64,000 nucleotides of DNA from Eudorina sp. 2006-703-Eu-15 (Eukaryota; Chlorophyta; Chlorophyceae; Chlamydomonadales; Volvocaceae). Under the pieces are notes generated by a model. That model did not search any database. It was not told the origin of the DNA and saw nothing but the letters and a program-made list of their open reading frames with translations. The DNA is taken from the NCBI GenBank assembly GCA_003117195.1, contig BDSI01000032.1, positions 62,001 through 126,000 on the forward strand. The letters are read 5' to 3'. The translations under genes and the position numbers were made by a program. Shown in pieces: positions 27,796 to 40,658 of this stretch (position 1 is the first letter of the stretch; the number at the start of each line of letters is the position of its first letter).

Positions 27796-28024
27796 AACAG
27801 AGCTACGGAACACCAGAGATATTGCGGCAAACTAGCGTTGGAACGAGGTAACATGTAGCTGTCTCCAATGCCAACAAAGTACGATAACGCGGTCGTCGAT
27901 GAGCAAGGCAGCAAGCACAGGGATCCACACGAATAGTTAGTAGTTTGCGTGCCATAGTTATATCAATCGTTTTTTGTACATGGAAATTGTTGAAACATCC
28001 GTCAAACTAGAAGGTCGACACTAA
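27796..28024. promoter_or_regulatory. Bidirectional promoter region between the hydrolase and glycosyltransferase genes
   Basis: Only 229 bp separate the two divergent start codons, so both 5' untranslated regions and promoters must share it or overlap. No TATA box is obvious. Location is inferred from gene order alone. Confidence 0.55.
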
Positions 28025-31000
28025 ATGACGACCGCCAGGCAGAGTCGTCTTCGCCTTGAATTTATTTGGATCGCTTTAGGTATTGTATGTGCTATTCTCT
28101 TGGGTTTCGCATCTTTGCGTAGATATCGACATAGTGCGGTTCTGTTGCTGCACTTGGATCAGCTGGAGCATAGAGTTTCGCTCATAAGAAATGACACAAT
28201 TCAGTCAAGTCAAATACTTCATATATCACAGCAAGATCTGGCGGTGAGATCGAAAACACAGTTCGCATTGCTCCTCGGCATGGCGAACGGCAGCGGATCG
28301 GTGCTCGAATCGGAGAAATGGAAGCCGCTGCTCCTCCGACATTGCACTGAGGGTAAGCTAGGAGTATGTCTGCCTCTTCGGCGACGAACGCGGTTCAACC
28401 TCCTTACTTCGTGTTTCAGTACGGCGCTATTTGCGACGTAAAACCCCTGTGACGTGCCATTATGCTAGGCATGTGCAAGGACCGTAGCCCCTTTACCCAT
28501 GGTCGCTTCGCCTAAGACTCTGGGAACCTCCTGCCACGCTGTGCCCCCTCCTCCCCCCTCCGCACGCACACACTCGAGAAGACCCCCTCCGCCTGCCTAC
28601 GCACACACTCGAGAAGACCCCCTCTGCCTGCCTACGCACACACTCGAGAAGACCCCCTCTGCCTGCCTACGCACACACTCGAGAAGAACCCCCGCCAGCG
28701 CTTGTGCCATGAGGTCATGCTGTGCGCCAGCTTCATGCCGTGAGCCTGTGCTGCAAACCGCCTTCTAGCTGACTCGCATCGTGGGTGCTGCAGATATGCC
28801 GCTGTACTACGCGCCGTGCCTTACCAAAGTATTGCCCAATCTCGAATACGGCGAGGAGGTGGTGTACCCGGATTTCGAGGTAAGAGCAAACGTGAACAGG
28901 GCGGGCCGAGGAGCAAGGGCAGGGGTGGCACTGGGGCGGGTTCATTAGGTCATCCGGGGCGCCTCAGACGGGATGCTGTCACGCGGCACCCTTACGACAA
29001 GAGGAATCGTGTCCAGCACCCAGCGGCAGCGAATCGCCAAGACACCCGTTCCGCCGGTGGCTGGTGCTGCGTGGCATGTGCCAGCAGCATTCTACAGCAG
29101 CGTTGGCTGCGGGATACCCGCCCAATGCCTGTGATTGTGGGGCCGCTGTCACGCCTCTTGCCACGGGGGGACGTCGCAACCTGCTCATCATTGTTGTTTC
29201 TCAAAGCCCAGTCGCCCAGTGGTGATCCCCCCGGGTGAGGGAAAAGGGATGGGTGCACCCACACGGGCGCAACATGGGCCAAAGCACTGGTGGCGGCGCG
29301 CGCCACCAGGTGGGCCTGGGTCCCGGCATTGGCGGAGCGTTCCCCCTCATAACCCACCATGAGGTCCTCCGACGTCCCCCACATGACCCACCATGAGGTC
29401 CTCCGACCGCTGTGTGGTGGTGAAGTTGTGCCCGGAACCCCCCCGCCCCCGTAGGCTGCGCTGCCCGGGTTCTTCAATGAGGAGGCGGTGCGGCTGTGGT
29501 CCCAGGCCAACTACGGTCCCGAGGTGCAGGGCCAGACGGGCGCCAACAAGCGGGCCATCCTGGATGAGCGGCAGGGCCGACTGCTCTTCCTGGGGCTGCG
29601 GGGGCAGAACCTGGTGTTCAATAACGTCAGGTGGGGGGCCCCGGGGAGATGATCGGGCGGGCGGGTGGTTGGCTGGCCGGCTGGCTAGTAGGTGACCGGA
29701 AAGAGGGGTGTTATGGTGTTAGGTGGGCTGGCAGCGATCATCGCTGTGGGTCAGCGGGACGCGGCACGGATGGCGGGCGATGCTGTAACCTGAAGCCCCT
29801 AGGTTCCAGAACAGGGGGCCCCTCAACGGGGGGTCCCTCAACGGGGGGTCCCTCAACGGGGGTCCCTTTGCCATTCCACACGGGCGTTGTGGATTGCGTG
29901 TTCCTCAACCGCGTGCCACCATCCCCGTTGCGGGGGTATGCTCCCCGCCGCTCCGTGTTCACTGCTGCCGCGCCGGCCCCCTCCTGCCCCTCCTCCTGCC
30001 CCTCCTCCTGCCCCTCCTCCTCCTGCCCCTCCTCCTGTCCCACCTCCTTCTCCCCCCCCCAGATACACGGAGGGTATCCTGCCCAACACATGGCTGGGCG
30101 ACTCTAGCCACTGCCTCGGCCACATGACCTCCACGGACGGCTTCGCGGCCGCCGATGGAGGGGAGCCGGCGGACGACGTGGAGGAGGCCGCGGTGTACAT
30201 CACGCCGGACAGCGAGAGGTACGGCGGTAAGGCCTGGATTGCTAGGGGGACCTGGTGGTAGGCGGGCCACTTTACCGCTGGGGAGGAGGGGAGGGGGCTG
30301 TGGTCCGACACGCCTGGCCGGGGCTTCCCGTCGTTCCCTTCCTGATCCCTGGCCCCCCCCCTTCCTGATCCCTGCCCCCCGCCCCCCATCCCCCGCAGGT
30401 ACCAGCACTTTTTGGATCACACCACTAAGCCGCTCATGCAGTCGGCGCACCTCATCACGGGGAACACCATGATCCTGCCGGGTGGGAGAGGAAGAAGGGG
30501 GGGAGGGAGGGGTATAGGAAATTGGTAGACATATTAAGGAGGGGGTTAAAAAGGGAGGCGGAAGGGGAGGGGAGGGGAGGCGGAAGAGGAGGGGAGGGGA
30601 GGGGGTACGGGAGGGGGAGCAGACTGGGCCAGGAGGTTACGGAGAGAGAAAGGTCCCCTGGATAGGAAACCCACTGGAGACCTGATCGGGCTTGGCCGCG
30701 CTGCGGCCAAGCCGTCGCGCGCAATGCGCGGCGGTGTACGGTCCCCAGGACCGACTGTACCGGCCGGTCGGCGGGAAGGCTGTCGCGCAGCCTCCTGACA
30801 CCCCCGGGTGGGTGGAGTCACGACCCCTTACCGCGCTGTCCTGCTTGCCGCCCCTCCCCTCCCGTCGTCGCAGGCATGACCCTGGACGTGAAGCAGGGGG
30901 TGGTCCAGACCATGTGGGGCTGGCTGCCGCACCTGAACCAGAGCAACTTCAGGACGGGCAACCGCGACCTGCGCGTCAAGCGGCTGATGACGGCATGCCG

Positions 31001-34000
31001 TGTGCCGTACGTGCACCCGTACCTCTTCTTCCGGTTGCAGGTGCGATGGACGCCGCGGCTCCGCAACCTTGGGGCGGCCCCCTTGGGCCCCCCCCCCGGG
31101 GTTTAGGGTTTAGGGCCCGGCCCCCTGATTATGGGTTTTGGGGTTCGGGGCACGCCCCCGTGTGAGGGAACCATACCAACAGGACGTCCGTTCAAGCGAG
31201 GGGTGGAATAGCGGGTGGGGGGCGGGCTGAAGGGGGGGGCCGGGGGACGGTTAGAGAGCGGGCATGGCCATGCGCGGTATGCGGGTGTGTGCGGCCCATC
31301 TGTGCCCGTTGTCCGTTCACTGGCGCTCTTATGTGCGGGGAAGCGACCAACCCAACCCAACCCAACCCAACCCAACCCAGCCGGACGTGGAGACCAATGT
31401 CCCAGCGTGCCAGCGCGCCTCTGCGTCACGCGTGGGCTCCGAAACCAAACCCAAACCCATCACCCTCCCTCCCGCCCTCCCTCCCGGTCGCCCGTCCGCG
31501 CACCCGCCCGCCCGCTGTGCGCAGGAGATGGTCCTGGGCCCGGAGTCGCCCCGCGTACCCCTGTCGCAGCGCAAGGTCGTGGTGTGGTACACCCGGTACG
31601 GCAGGGGTACGGCAATTGGCACGAGGGCCTGACGTGGGAGCGCGGGACGCCGAGCTAGCTGTCTGGGCCGTAGGAGGGGGATGCAAGGCTCCCTCATTTT
31701 GTGTCTCCTGTTCGGACCCCACCCCACCCCACCCCTCCTCCCACTTCCCGCCCGTCGCACTGCGGCGTGTGCCAGCGGGTACGGATCGTGCCGTACCGGT
31801 GTCGCAGGTGATTGGGCAATCGCGGGCAAGCAATCGCGTGCTCTCATGCATATACACGCAAAGGGGGAAGAGGGGAAGAGTACGACATCACATGCGCACG
31901 ACACAGGTCGTGATAACGACCCACGACCGCGCCGCACCAAGGTGTTGTCGTGCGGGTTTCGTACGGGTCCTCCTCCTCACGTGTCGCCCCCTTCTCCCGC
32001 TCCCTCCCTCCCTCCAGGTCGAGCAACGACGCTCAGCGTCAGAACCGGGGCCGCGAGATCTTGAATGAGGCCGAGGTGATGGCGGCCATTGAGCAGCTGC
32101 TGAAGGAGAGGGGGCGGGGCGAGCGGCTCGAGGTGGGTGGGTGCGACCGGGTGGGGTGGGGGGGGGGGTGGGGAGGAGATGGGAGCCCGCCGTGGCGGTG
32201 CCTCTATGTGCCCCGCGCTTAAGTCCCGTCATGTGCAGTGGAGGGGGCGAAGGGGTCCGCCGGGGGGCCAGCAGTATGCTGGACCGGCCCGCGGTGAGTC
32301 CACGGAGCGGAGGGGAGGGGCGGGGCGGGGCGCCCGAGGGGCTCCCACTTCAACGGCGGCGTCAGCCAACCGGACAACTACTGCTGCAAATCGGTGATTG
32401 TTTCGCGATTTCGCTGTCTTTCGCTGTCAAAAAGGGGCTCCCACGGCCTGATCCGCCGCACGGCCGATGAGGGTCGGCTCTTACGATTGGCGTCGCCTTC
32501 GGGCCCAGGGCCCCCGGCGCTGCCCCGTCAGCTGACCGACGTGCAACCGCCCTTCCTGGACACCCCCTCGTGGCCCCCACACACCCCCTGTCTGCCTGCC
32601 TGCCTAGCCGACTGACGGCCTTTTCCTGCCTGACCCGTCTTTTGACCCTTGGGTCCATCATACGGTACTGTCGCCCGCCAGATCCACCCGCCCGCCAAGT
32701 CGTACTCCGACCCGCGGGACTACCTGCTCTACCTGAATCAGAACGTGGCCGCCATGATCGGCCCCCACGGTGGCGGTCTGTGTAACTTCAAGTGGCTGGC
32801 CTCCAACACGCTGGTTCTGGAGCTGATGCCCAAGGAATGGATCAGCACTCCGCTGTACGAGGAGGCCATTGGACACGGCCTCAATTACTGGGTGGACCTG
32901 CTGGTGAGGCGGGCGCTTGGGATGGTGCTTTGTGAGGGCGGTTGGGGAGGGCGGTTGGGGAGGGCGGTTGGGGCGGGCGAGGCGGGGGGCCTCATGACGG
33001 TCGAAGCGCTGGTGGAGTGGGGACAGCACAGCTTGGAGGGCGCTGAGCTGCCGTACAGCCGCATGGGTGAAAGCACAACGGACAACGGCATCGGCAAGGT
33101 GTGAGGGTTCACATCACCCCAGGCCAGACGGACCCCCGGACCCCGGACTGGCAGACGGTGTACGCCCGTTGCCGTCGTCATCATGGACCCATGGGCCGGT
33201 CTGACGTCCATCCCCAAGCCCTCCTTTTCGCGCGCTATGCGCCTTCCCTACTCCCCCCTTCCCCCCACCCCGGCACCTCCTTACCCCCTACCTGCCCCCA
33301 CATCCCCCCCCACCCCACACACACACACACCCACACAGGAGTCCACGAGCTCGCAGCACGACATGCTGGCGAATGTGGACAACATCATCAACATGCTCAA
33401 GGCGGAACTCGGCAAGGTGCGGAGCGGGGAGGGGGCGGCTGGGGCGGGGCGGGCTGCAGTATGGAGGTGTTACGATGCGGGGGGGTGGGGCGGACAGGGG
33501 CGCCCGCGGTGCAGGGAGGGACCGGTGAGTCGCGTCACTGGGAGGGACCGGCGGGTCGCGAAGCTTGCCTTCTCGCATCCGGGGGTTAAGGCGCATTGTC
33601 ATGGCGTCTCCAGCACGGCACCACTCCCCCAGGGCAAGGGTTCGCCGCCCCGGCCCAGGGGCCCACGGGCCGAGCGCGCAGTGGCGCGATGGGTGCACCT
33701 ACATGCCGCCCGGCACCCGCAGTCCACTTCCCTTCCACGCCGCGCGCGCAACCCACACACGTCGGGTCGGGTCGGGTCGGGCGGGCTTCTCGCTATAACC
33801 ACACACACACGTGCATACGTACATTACGTACATACGACCACAACACACACGTACACGCAGACGCACACGTGCTCCAGGTGATTATGGGAGGTGCATTTGC
33901 AACTCTAGGGTTTGGGCGGGGGCGGGTCTCCGCGCTAAGCCTACACGTTCACCCCAGACCCCACCCGCCTCCTCCCTCCCCCCTCGCAGGAGCCAGCGCG

Positions 34001-34169
34001 CGGTCCCATCATCCGGCACCGCTACGACTGGCCCGCCGCCGTGGACGACGCGCTGTCGCGCGTCCCCGGCCAGCACCCCTACTGGACGTCGCTCAAGGAC
34101 AAGTGCTGCAACGGACCCAAGGCGGCGCCGGGGTACGAGGGCGCCTACGTGCTACAGCCCCAGCAGTAG
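28025..34169 (+). CDS. GT61-family (DUF563) glycosyltransferase, type II membrane protein, 553 aa, 11 exons
   Basis: Exons: 28025-28352, 28794-28879, 29455-29630, 30063-30218, 30399-30481, 30874-31040, 31525-31595, 32018-32132, 32682-32903, 33339-33416, 33990-34169. All junctions agree in phase (1,0,2,2,1,0,2,0,0,0); 554 codons with stop TAG. Residues 12-33 form a single membrane anchor (FIWIALGIVCAILLGFASL) after a basic N-terminus, as in Golgi glycosyltransferases. GT61 hallmarks: WYTRSSNDAQ followed by REILNE (about 353-372), and IGPHGGGLCN (about 420-429) followed by VLELMP. Family members transfer sugars such as xylose or arabinose onto glycans or glycoproteins; donor and acceptor here are unknown. 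The acceptor site of exon 9 (32,682) is the least certain. Introns hold minisatellites and one copy of the splice-proximal repeat. Confidence 0.9.
28563..28687 (+). repeat. 35-bp minisatellite, about 3.5 copies
   Basis: Unit of about 35 bp containing CGCACACACTCGAGAAGA, in intron 1 of the glycosyltransferase gene. Confidence 0.85.
30511..30536 (+). repeat. Splice-proximal repeat, donor side (glycosyltransferase intron 5)
   Basis: Contains TATAGGAAATTGGTAGACAT, 31 nt after the donor at 30,482, with only G/A-rich sequence between. Confidence 0.8.
31349..31379 (+). repeat. (AACCC)n short tandem repeat
   Basis: About six copies of a 5-bp unit in intron 6 of the glycosyltransferase gene. Confidence 0.85.
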
Positions 34170-34326
34170 CAACGGTTTCTGAGTGTGAGCGCACGTGTGT
34201 GTGGGGGGGGTGGATCCAGGGGGTTGGGGGAAGGGGGTTTTGGGGAGAGGGGGGCCCCAGGTCCGGTTCCGGTAGGCAGATGGCGGGGCGGGAGGGCGCT
34301 GTGTGTGTAAAAGATAACTGAGCCTG

Positions 34327-34357
<31 letters not shown>

Positions 34358-34389
34358 AGCGCATGTGTGTGTGAGCGCACGTGTGTGTG

Positions 34390-34394
34390 TGTGT
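34390..34394 (+). promoter_or_regulatory. Candidate TGTAA polyadenylation signal of the glycosyltransferase gene
   Basis: TGTAA 220 nt after the stop codon, at the end of a GT-rich run. Motif match only. Confidence 0.4.
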
Positions 34395-35502
34395 AATGAG
34401 AAGCCCGCGGTGTGTGTATATGCGCGGGAGGGGTGTGGTTGAGGGGCCTTATGCGTGCGGGCGTGCGTTGCCCTTTGCGGCTTGGGAGGGGGGGCGGGCT
34501 TGTGCTGATGATGTGCTGTGAAGGCCTTATGTAGCGTCGAGCTTGCGCCGTCTTGTCAGCCGCTGCGCTGTCAGTCTGACTGTGGAGTGCACTGACTCCG
34601 CCCGGGTGGGTTCCTGTTGGGAGGATCGAGACGGCCAGTTGGCATGCGTGTCAAGTCGCGAGAAACCCGCCGGAGCCGCCCGGACGTGTGTTTACAATAA
34701 TGGGCAGTTTAGAGATGACGGGTGGTTGGTGGTGATTGCTCAATCAACGCACATGTACGGCACTGTACGGACGACACCTCTCGCCTTTTTCGTATTTTGT
34801 TTGGTTGGGTCGTTGGTATGCAGCGTATTGGGCGTTCTTTCTGCTGAGCCATGTAGGCTTTCAAGTGAGTAGGGGCTGTCATCTGCGCACGCGGCGGAAA
34901 TGACAGTGCGTCAGTATGCCGTACCGCCGAGGGCACCGCCAGCAGGTGAGGGCGCAGTTCCGTGCAATCGTCCTGCCGTACACCCGTACGTCTAGTGTGT
35001 GTGCGCGAGCGCCTAGAGACGCCGCCTCGAAGGACCGGGAGTGCGTGCGAGCAAGGGAGGGAGGGGCGAGGGATGACAGTGCCCTGGGCTGAGACGCGGC
35101 CGCCGCACTGGGCTCATCAGACACGGCCGCCGCCGTCAGGATCAGGAAAGCAGCTGTTGATGGAGGCCTCGGGGGCAGCGAGGCCGCCAGGTGTGCGCGG
35201 CCTCGGGGCCTGGGCCCTCTGGTGTTGAGGGCTCCCATCGCCTTGTGGTCTCCTTCCAGCGACCGCGTGCTTGTGATGTGCGGCGTTACTCATTTTGTTG
35301 TTGGCGAAAAGTGATAACAGCACAATGTCCGACGCCTTTTCGGACTCGGGGAGCGCGGACGTCGAGGGGAGCTCTGATATACATTGTGATGGGGCCGTGT
35401 GAGGACTCCGGCGGGGAACTACGCCAGTGTGGGCCAGGGAGGAGAGGGCCATGTGTGGACGTCGGCTGTGGGTGCGGAGACCGGCGGGAATCGGAAGACA
35501 GG

Positions 35503-35504
35503 CG

Positions 35505-35543
<39 letters not shown>

Positions 35544-35544
35544 G
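35503..35544 (+). repeat. (GACA)n microsatellite
   Basis: About ten units. Confidence 0.9.
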
Positions 35545-37199
35545 GAGGGACGGAACGGTGGGGTCCAGGAGGGGCACTGAGAGGCGGCGGTATGATGAGG
35601 AACTATTTGGGGAGAGGGGTTAAATAGGACATGCCTGTGGGGTGGGTCTACCCACATGCAGACTGGGGTTGGACTGGTGGGGGGTCGTACTGACGAGGGC
35701 CGCATGACTCATGATGATGACAAGGACCGAGCGGTGAGGCCACGGAGCGGGGCGATCCTCGCAGAGCTCTGGTGCAGCACCCACCATACAACTTGTGTGT
35801 TCGTGTTCGTTTGCTGTGTTCGTGTGTGTGTGTGTGTGTGTGTGTGTGTTCTAAGACCGGCGTGCAGATGACTACTGGCTGGCTCATTGGGGCCGACTGC
35901 ACCCTGTGTGCGAACCGAACCGAACTGAACCGAACCGCTGGTCCCATCGCGGCCCCTGGCTGGGCCCCATCGCGGCGGATGCTCCGCCGCTGCACACCTC
36001 GGCAGCGTCTCGCACACCCCCACATCGCCACGTCCGCACCAGACGACGTCCGCACCAGAGCCCCGCGACCCCTGGGCGAATGCGAATGTGGTGTGTGCTC
36101 GGTCTAAGGGTTTTGAGGACCGACCGTCAAAACCTCCTTTGACTACCGCAAAGAGCTTTCCATGGCTGGAGTGGACAGGGGTCGGGCCGCCGGGTCAGGG
36201 GCAAGATCGGGGCGCATTGGTGCACCCGGCTTGTGGCGTACAAGAATGCGCTTCTTAAGGTTGGGCACGGCGGTCAGGAGCAGCGGCTGTCTGGGGCTCT
36301 GGCCTGCAGGCCGCACCCCGGAGCGCTCGAGGTGATGGCAGGTGCGCCTGAGGTGCTGAGGACGGGGGGGGGGGCGCAGCGCCAACGCCGCCGCCGCAGG
36401 CGGCCCCTAAACCCTAAATCCTGTCACCACCTTGTGTCCTCAGTCCTCAGCTGATCCCAGAGCACGGCACTCCTTCCATTTCCTCATTCATTCGATCTTC
36501 ATTCGTTCTACTACTCGATAATCCCCAACGGATAATGCATGCAGTCAGGGGCCGTCAAGTACAGTCCCGTACATCACGCCAAGTGAAGTCCTGTAGTGTG
36601 CTGTGCCACGTAGATCTTCCCGTGACATAGCGCACACGCCATGTGGCCGGCTGCCACCTCCCTCCCCAGCGGTCAAACACCTCCCGCCCTCCCTCCCTCC
36701 CCAGCGGTCACGTCAGCAGCAGGTCCAAGAGATGTTCCCCTGGCGTCCCGGGTGCGGGTGCGGGGTGCGTGGGGTGGGTAAGGCAGCGGTCCTGTCACCG
36801 CGGCAGGCTTCCGACACTGCACACGGCAATGCTGCGGCAGACGAGGGTGACCCAGCTGTCCCGTGCTTCTCCTGCCGTACACGAGCGAGGCCGTACGAGA
36901 GCCGCGCCCGGTGCTTGTCCGTCCATCCGTCCCGTCACGACGGGTGCGTCGCGACCCGTTAGGTCATATGCCCCTGTTAGGTCCACAGTCCGAGGGCAGC
37001 GGTCACGGGACAGACAGACAGACACGGCAAGGGGGTGGGCCCACCGCGATCCGGCGGGGCGGGGGGATCGGGATTGGACCCACCACCCCACCGGCCGCCG
37101 CCCCTCCCCCCCAATCACCCCATCGTCCGGTTCCAGTTAAACCCCGTCATCACCCCGTCATCCGGCACATGCGGTACATCGCCCCCCCCCCCAAGGTCA

Positions 37200-38668
37200 T
37201 CACCCCCGCTGCCGCGACCCGCCCACTGAGGTGCCCGGCCGCGTGGGGGAGCCCGACGGCTTGCTGATCACCCCCGCCGCGGTGGCCACCCCTTTGCGGC
37301 TGCTCATGAAGCTGCTGGCGGGGCGCTCCTGCAGCGCGGACAGCTCCGAGACCTGCGGGGGGGGGGGGGGCCGGGCGGGGCGCGGGACGTAGGGGAAAAA
37401 GGGTGACTATGGCGACTAAACACGGAGGTGGTAAGTGGAGAGTGGGACGGGCGGAGGGGGATGGCCGGAGGGGGGTACGGAGCCCCCCTGCCTCCGCCTC
37501 GTCTAATCAGACCGATGTCCTCCCGCCCCACCCCACCCCACCCCACCCCGCCCGGATCCCCCGCTCTCCCGAATGTTGTTTTCTTCTGGACGCAGTCCAA
37601 CCCCGCCCCCCACCACCTTGAGCAGGTGCGCCACGCCCGCGCGGCCGTTCGCGCCGTAGCCCCGCAGCGCCGCCGCCGCAGCGCCGCTGCCGCCCTCCCG
37701 GTGCTGCCCCGCCGCCGCCGCCGCCAGCATCAGCCGCCGGTGCCGCGCCGCCTCGAACTCGTGCAGCCACAGCGCCGTCGGCACCTCCGTGTCGCTCGAG
37801 TGGTCATCCGAACTGCTGACGCTGCTGATATCCACATCCTCCTCCTCCTCCTCGCCGTCCCCCGCGTCCCCCTCCCCGCCGTCGCTGGGTCGATCCAACG
37901 TGTCCTGCGCATACGGCGCCGCGAATACGGAGCCCGTGCTACGGACGGACTCGCGGTTGGCCCCGACATAGCCCTCAGCTCCCGGGACGGTTCCGCCGGC
38001 GGCGGTGGAGGGCGCGCCGACGCTGGACAGCGAGGCGCCCGCGGCCATGATGACGTCGGTGCCGCCGCTGGTGCTGGTGACGGCGGCGAGGGAGCGGCCG
38101 CTCCGGGACATGGCGCGGCGGGCGGAGGCGCGGCGGTCCAGCCGGGCGGCGTTGGAGGCGCTGCACACCAGCGCGATCTCCGCAGGGGCGCTGTCGGGTC
38201 GCAGCCGGGCGCCTCCCGCGCCGGTGGTGGCCTCGCCGGCGGAGGCGCCGGCCGCCACGACGGCCACTCGGCCGGAGGAGCCGGCGGCGGGGCTGGACCG
38301 CCCCGGCGGCAGCGGCGGCCGGCCAGCCCCACCCGCGGCGGCGGCGCCGTCGGAGGGTTCGGATCGCCCCTCGCCGCCGCCGGCGGCCGTGGCGACGGCG
38401 GCGGCGGCGGCGGTCGCGACGCTGCGCAAGTAGGCCTCGCCGCTGGTGGTTGGAGCAGTTGACAGGGAGCTGTTAAGTTGGTTGACTGGGTCGGAGCGTG
38501 GGATGACCCGGGAGGCCTCCATGATCCAGGTGTCCCGCTCCTGTGTCGTTTGCCGTTGGGAGTTGGGGGAGTTGGCAGTTGAGGGCGGTTGAGGGGAATG
38601 TTCTAAGGTTGCTCGTCGGAGGTCGCCGATTCATCGGGCACACTCGGAGGGATATACGGCGGTGCACA

Positions 38669-38706
<38 letters not shown>

Positions 38707-40581
38707 CCGCAGTAGCAAAAACAGCGTCGAGACCGCTCCAGGCAGTGACGCACCGGCACGCGGCCGCACCTGCTCCGCGGCCCCCACACCCCGTTTCTGT
38801 TTAACCCCCGCACCCTGCAGCCCAACCCAAGCCCGGTGGCGGCCCCCGCCCCCGCCCCCGCCCCCACCGCCCCCCCACTCACATCCAGGGGCATCTGCTC
38901 CTTCTCCGCCCAGCTGGTCTTATCCTGAGGGGGATGGGCGAGGTGGATAGCAGAGAGGGAAAAGCCTTGGAGGAGACGTGGTGGTGGTACGGTAGTGGTG
39001 GTGGTAATGGTAATGGTGGTGGTGGTGGTGGTGGTGAGGAGGAGGAGGAGCGGGAGTGCAGCCCGTCAGCGAGCTGGTTGCGGTCGAAGGAGCTGTCAAA
39101 CTCCAGGGGGGGGGGGAGCCCCCAGTCGGCCAGTGAGGGCCGGCCGCCCTCATCGCAGCCCCAGATGGCCATCCGGATGTGCCCACAAGGGCCGCAGTGG
39201 AGTCAGATCCACGCCGCCGCCGCCGCCGCCACGGGGGGCACTTCTCCCGCCAAGCACGGTCCCTCCGGCGCTCCAGCACCCCTCGTTGCCCCGCACCCCT
39301 GCGCCCCTCCACCTCCGAGCCCCCAATCGCCACCACCCCTCCACTGGCTTCCCCTGCTTGGCGGGAGCGGGACCTGCGACCCCCGCCCTACCTCCCCCCT
39401 CCTGCCGCTCGCATCCTCCCACCCCAGCCCCAGTTCTTCGGGTTTATTTCTTTTTTCAATCTTCACCCCAGCCCCAACCCAACCCAACCCAACCCTCCTG
39501 CCTCTCCCACCCCAGCCCCACCCCAGCCCCACCCGCCCCACCCGCCACCCCACCCCACCCCAGCTCACCTCCAGCGACCAGTTGTTCTGTCCGAAGGTGC
39601 CCACCCGCACCCCCCGCTCCGTCCACAGCGACACCGTGCAGTCCGCGCTGCTGCTCACCAGGAACAGCCCGGGGCGGCCGCCGCCCAGACCCAGGGCGTG
39701 CGCGTGGGACGACGATGACGACGACCCGTGGGTCGTCGGCCCCCCGTGCCCCAGCACGGGCGAGGTGGTCCCGCTGCCGCCGCCGCCGCCGCCGCCAAAC
39801 CCCGAGGAGAAACCCGCGTTCACGTCCACCCAGTCCAGGGAGGTCACGTGGGCCTTATGCGCCCGCCACATGGACACCTCCCGGATGGTGATGGCGGCGG
39901 CGGCCTGGGAGAGGGCGCCGCCGGTGTAGCGGGAGATGTCCCACACCTGCGCGCACAGGGGGCCGGGGGGGGGGGTAGGAGGGGGAAGGGGTTATAGGAG
40001 ATTGGTAGACATATTTATACTGCGCTGCTGCCAGAGCAAAGGTCCGGTGAAGGGGCGCGGATGGGGACGGAGGACCGCGAAGGGCCGGGTTGAGAGACGA
40101 TGGGCAGGGGCCCAGAGGGGAGGGCGCCCGGGGACGGCCGCGCAAAGGCGGAGAAGAGAGCTTGGAGGTTGATATCTTTGTGGGTGGCGCCCGCGACGAG
40201 CCCCACGGGAGCGGACGGCTCCGACAGGAGCGAACTGCCACAAGTAACGACGATAACACTCGTACGAGCACCAGCCGCCATCCCAGGAGCAATGCCACCA
40301 GGTGGGGGTTGCCGGGCGCGGCCTGGGGGCGCCGAACGGAGGCCGCACCCGGCGGCCGGGTGGGCGGGTGGGTGGCTGGGCGAATGTCGGGGTATGTCGG
40401 GGTATGGTGTAGTGTGGTGCGGGCAATGGTGGGAGGGCCGCTGGATGCGGCCGCCCGGGGGACCTAGGGGTTAGAAAGAAACAGCCCAGACACACCCAGC
40501 CCAGGACCCAGGGGTGAGGGGGCATGTCCGCATGTACGTGCGATGTGTGCACGTGTCGTGTTGTTCAGGCAGGCAAACTGG

Positions 40582-40658
<77 letters not shown>

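Larger units (their letters stand above)
34170..37199. other. Intergenic region between convergent genes
   Basis: Three kb between the glycosyltransferase stop (plus) and the EF-hand/WD40 stop (minus), presumably including both 3' untranslated regions. It holds GT-rich runs (34,328-34,392), a (GACA)n tract at 35,503-35,544 and a (GT)n at 35,824-35,850. No gene recognised. Confidence 0.6.

Noticed and set aside
32242..32294. Possible extra exon in the glycosyltransferase gene between CAG 32,241 and GTGAGT
   Set aside because: It would put a Gly/Pro/Arg loop in the middle of a conserved part and breaks the phase; direct joining of 32,132 to 32,682 reads through in frame.
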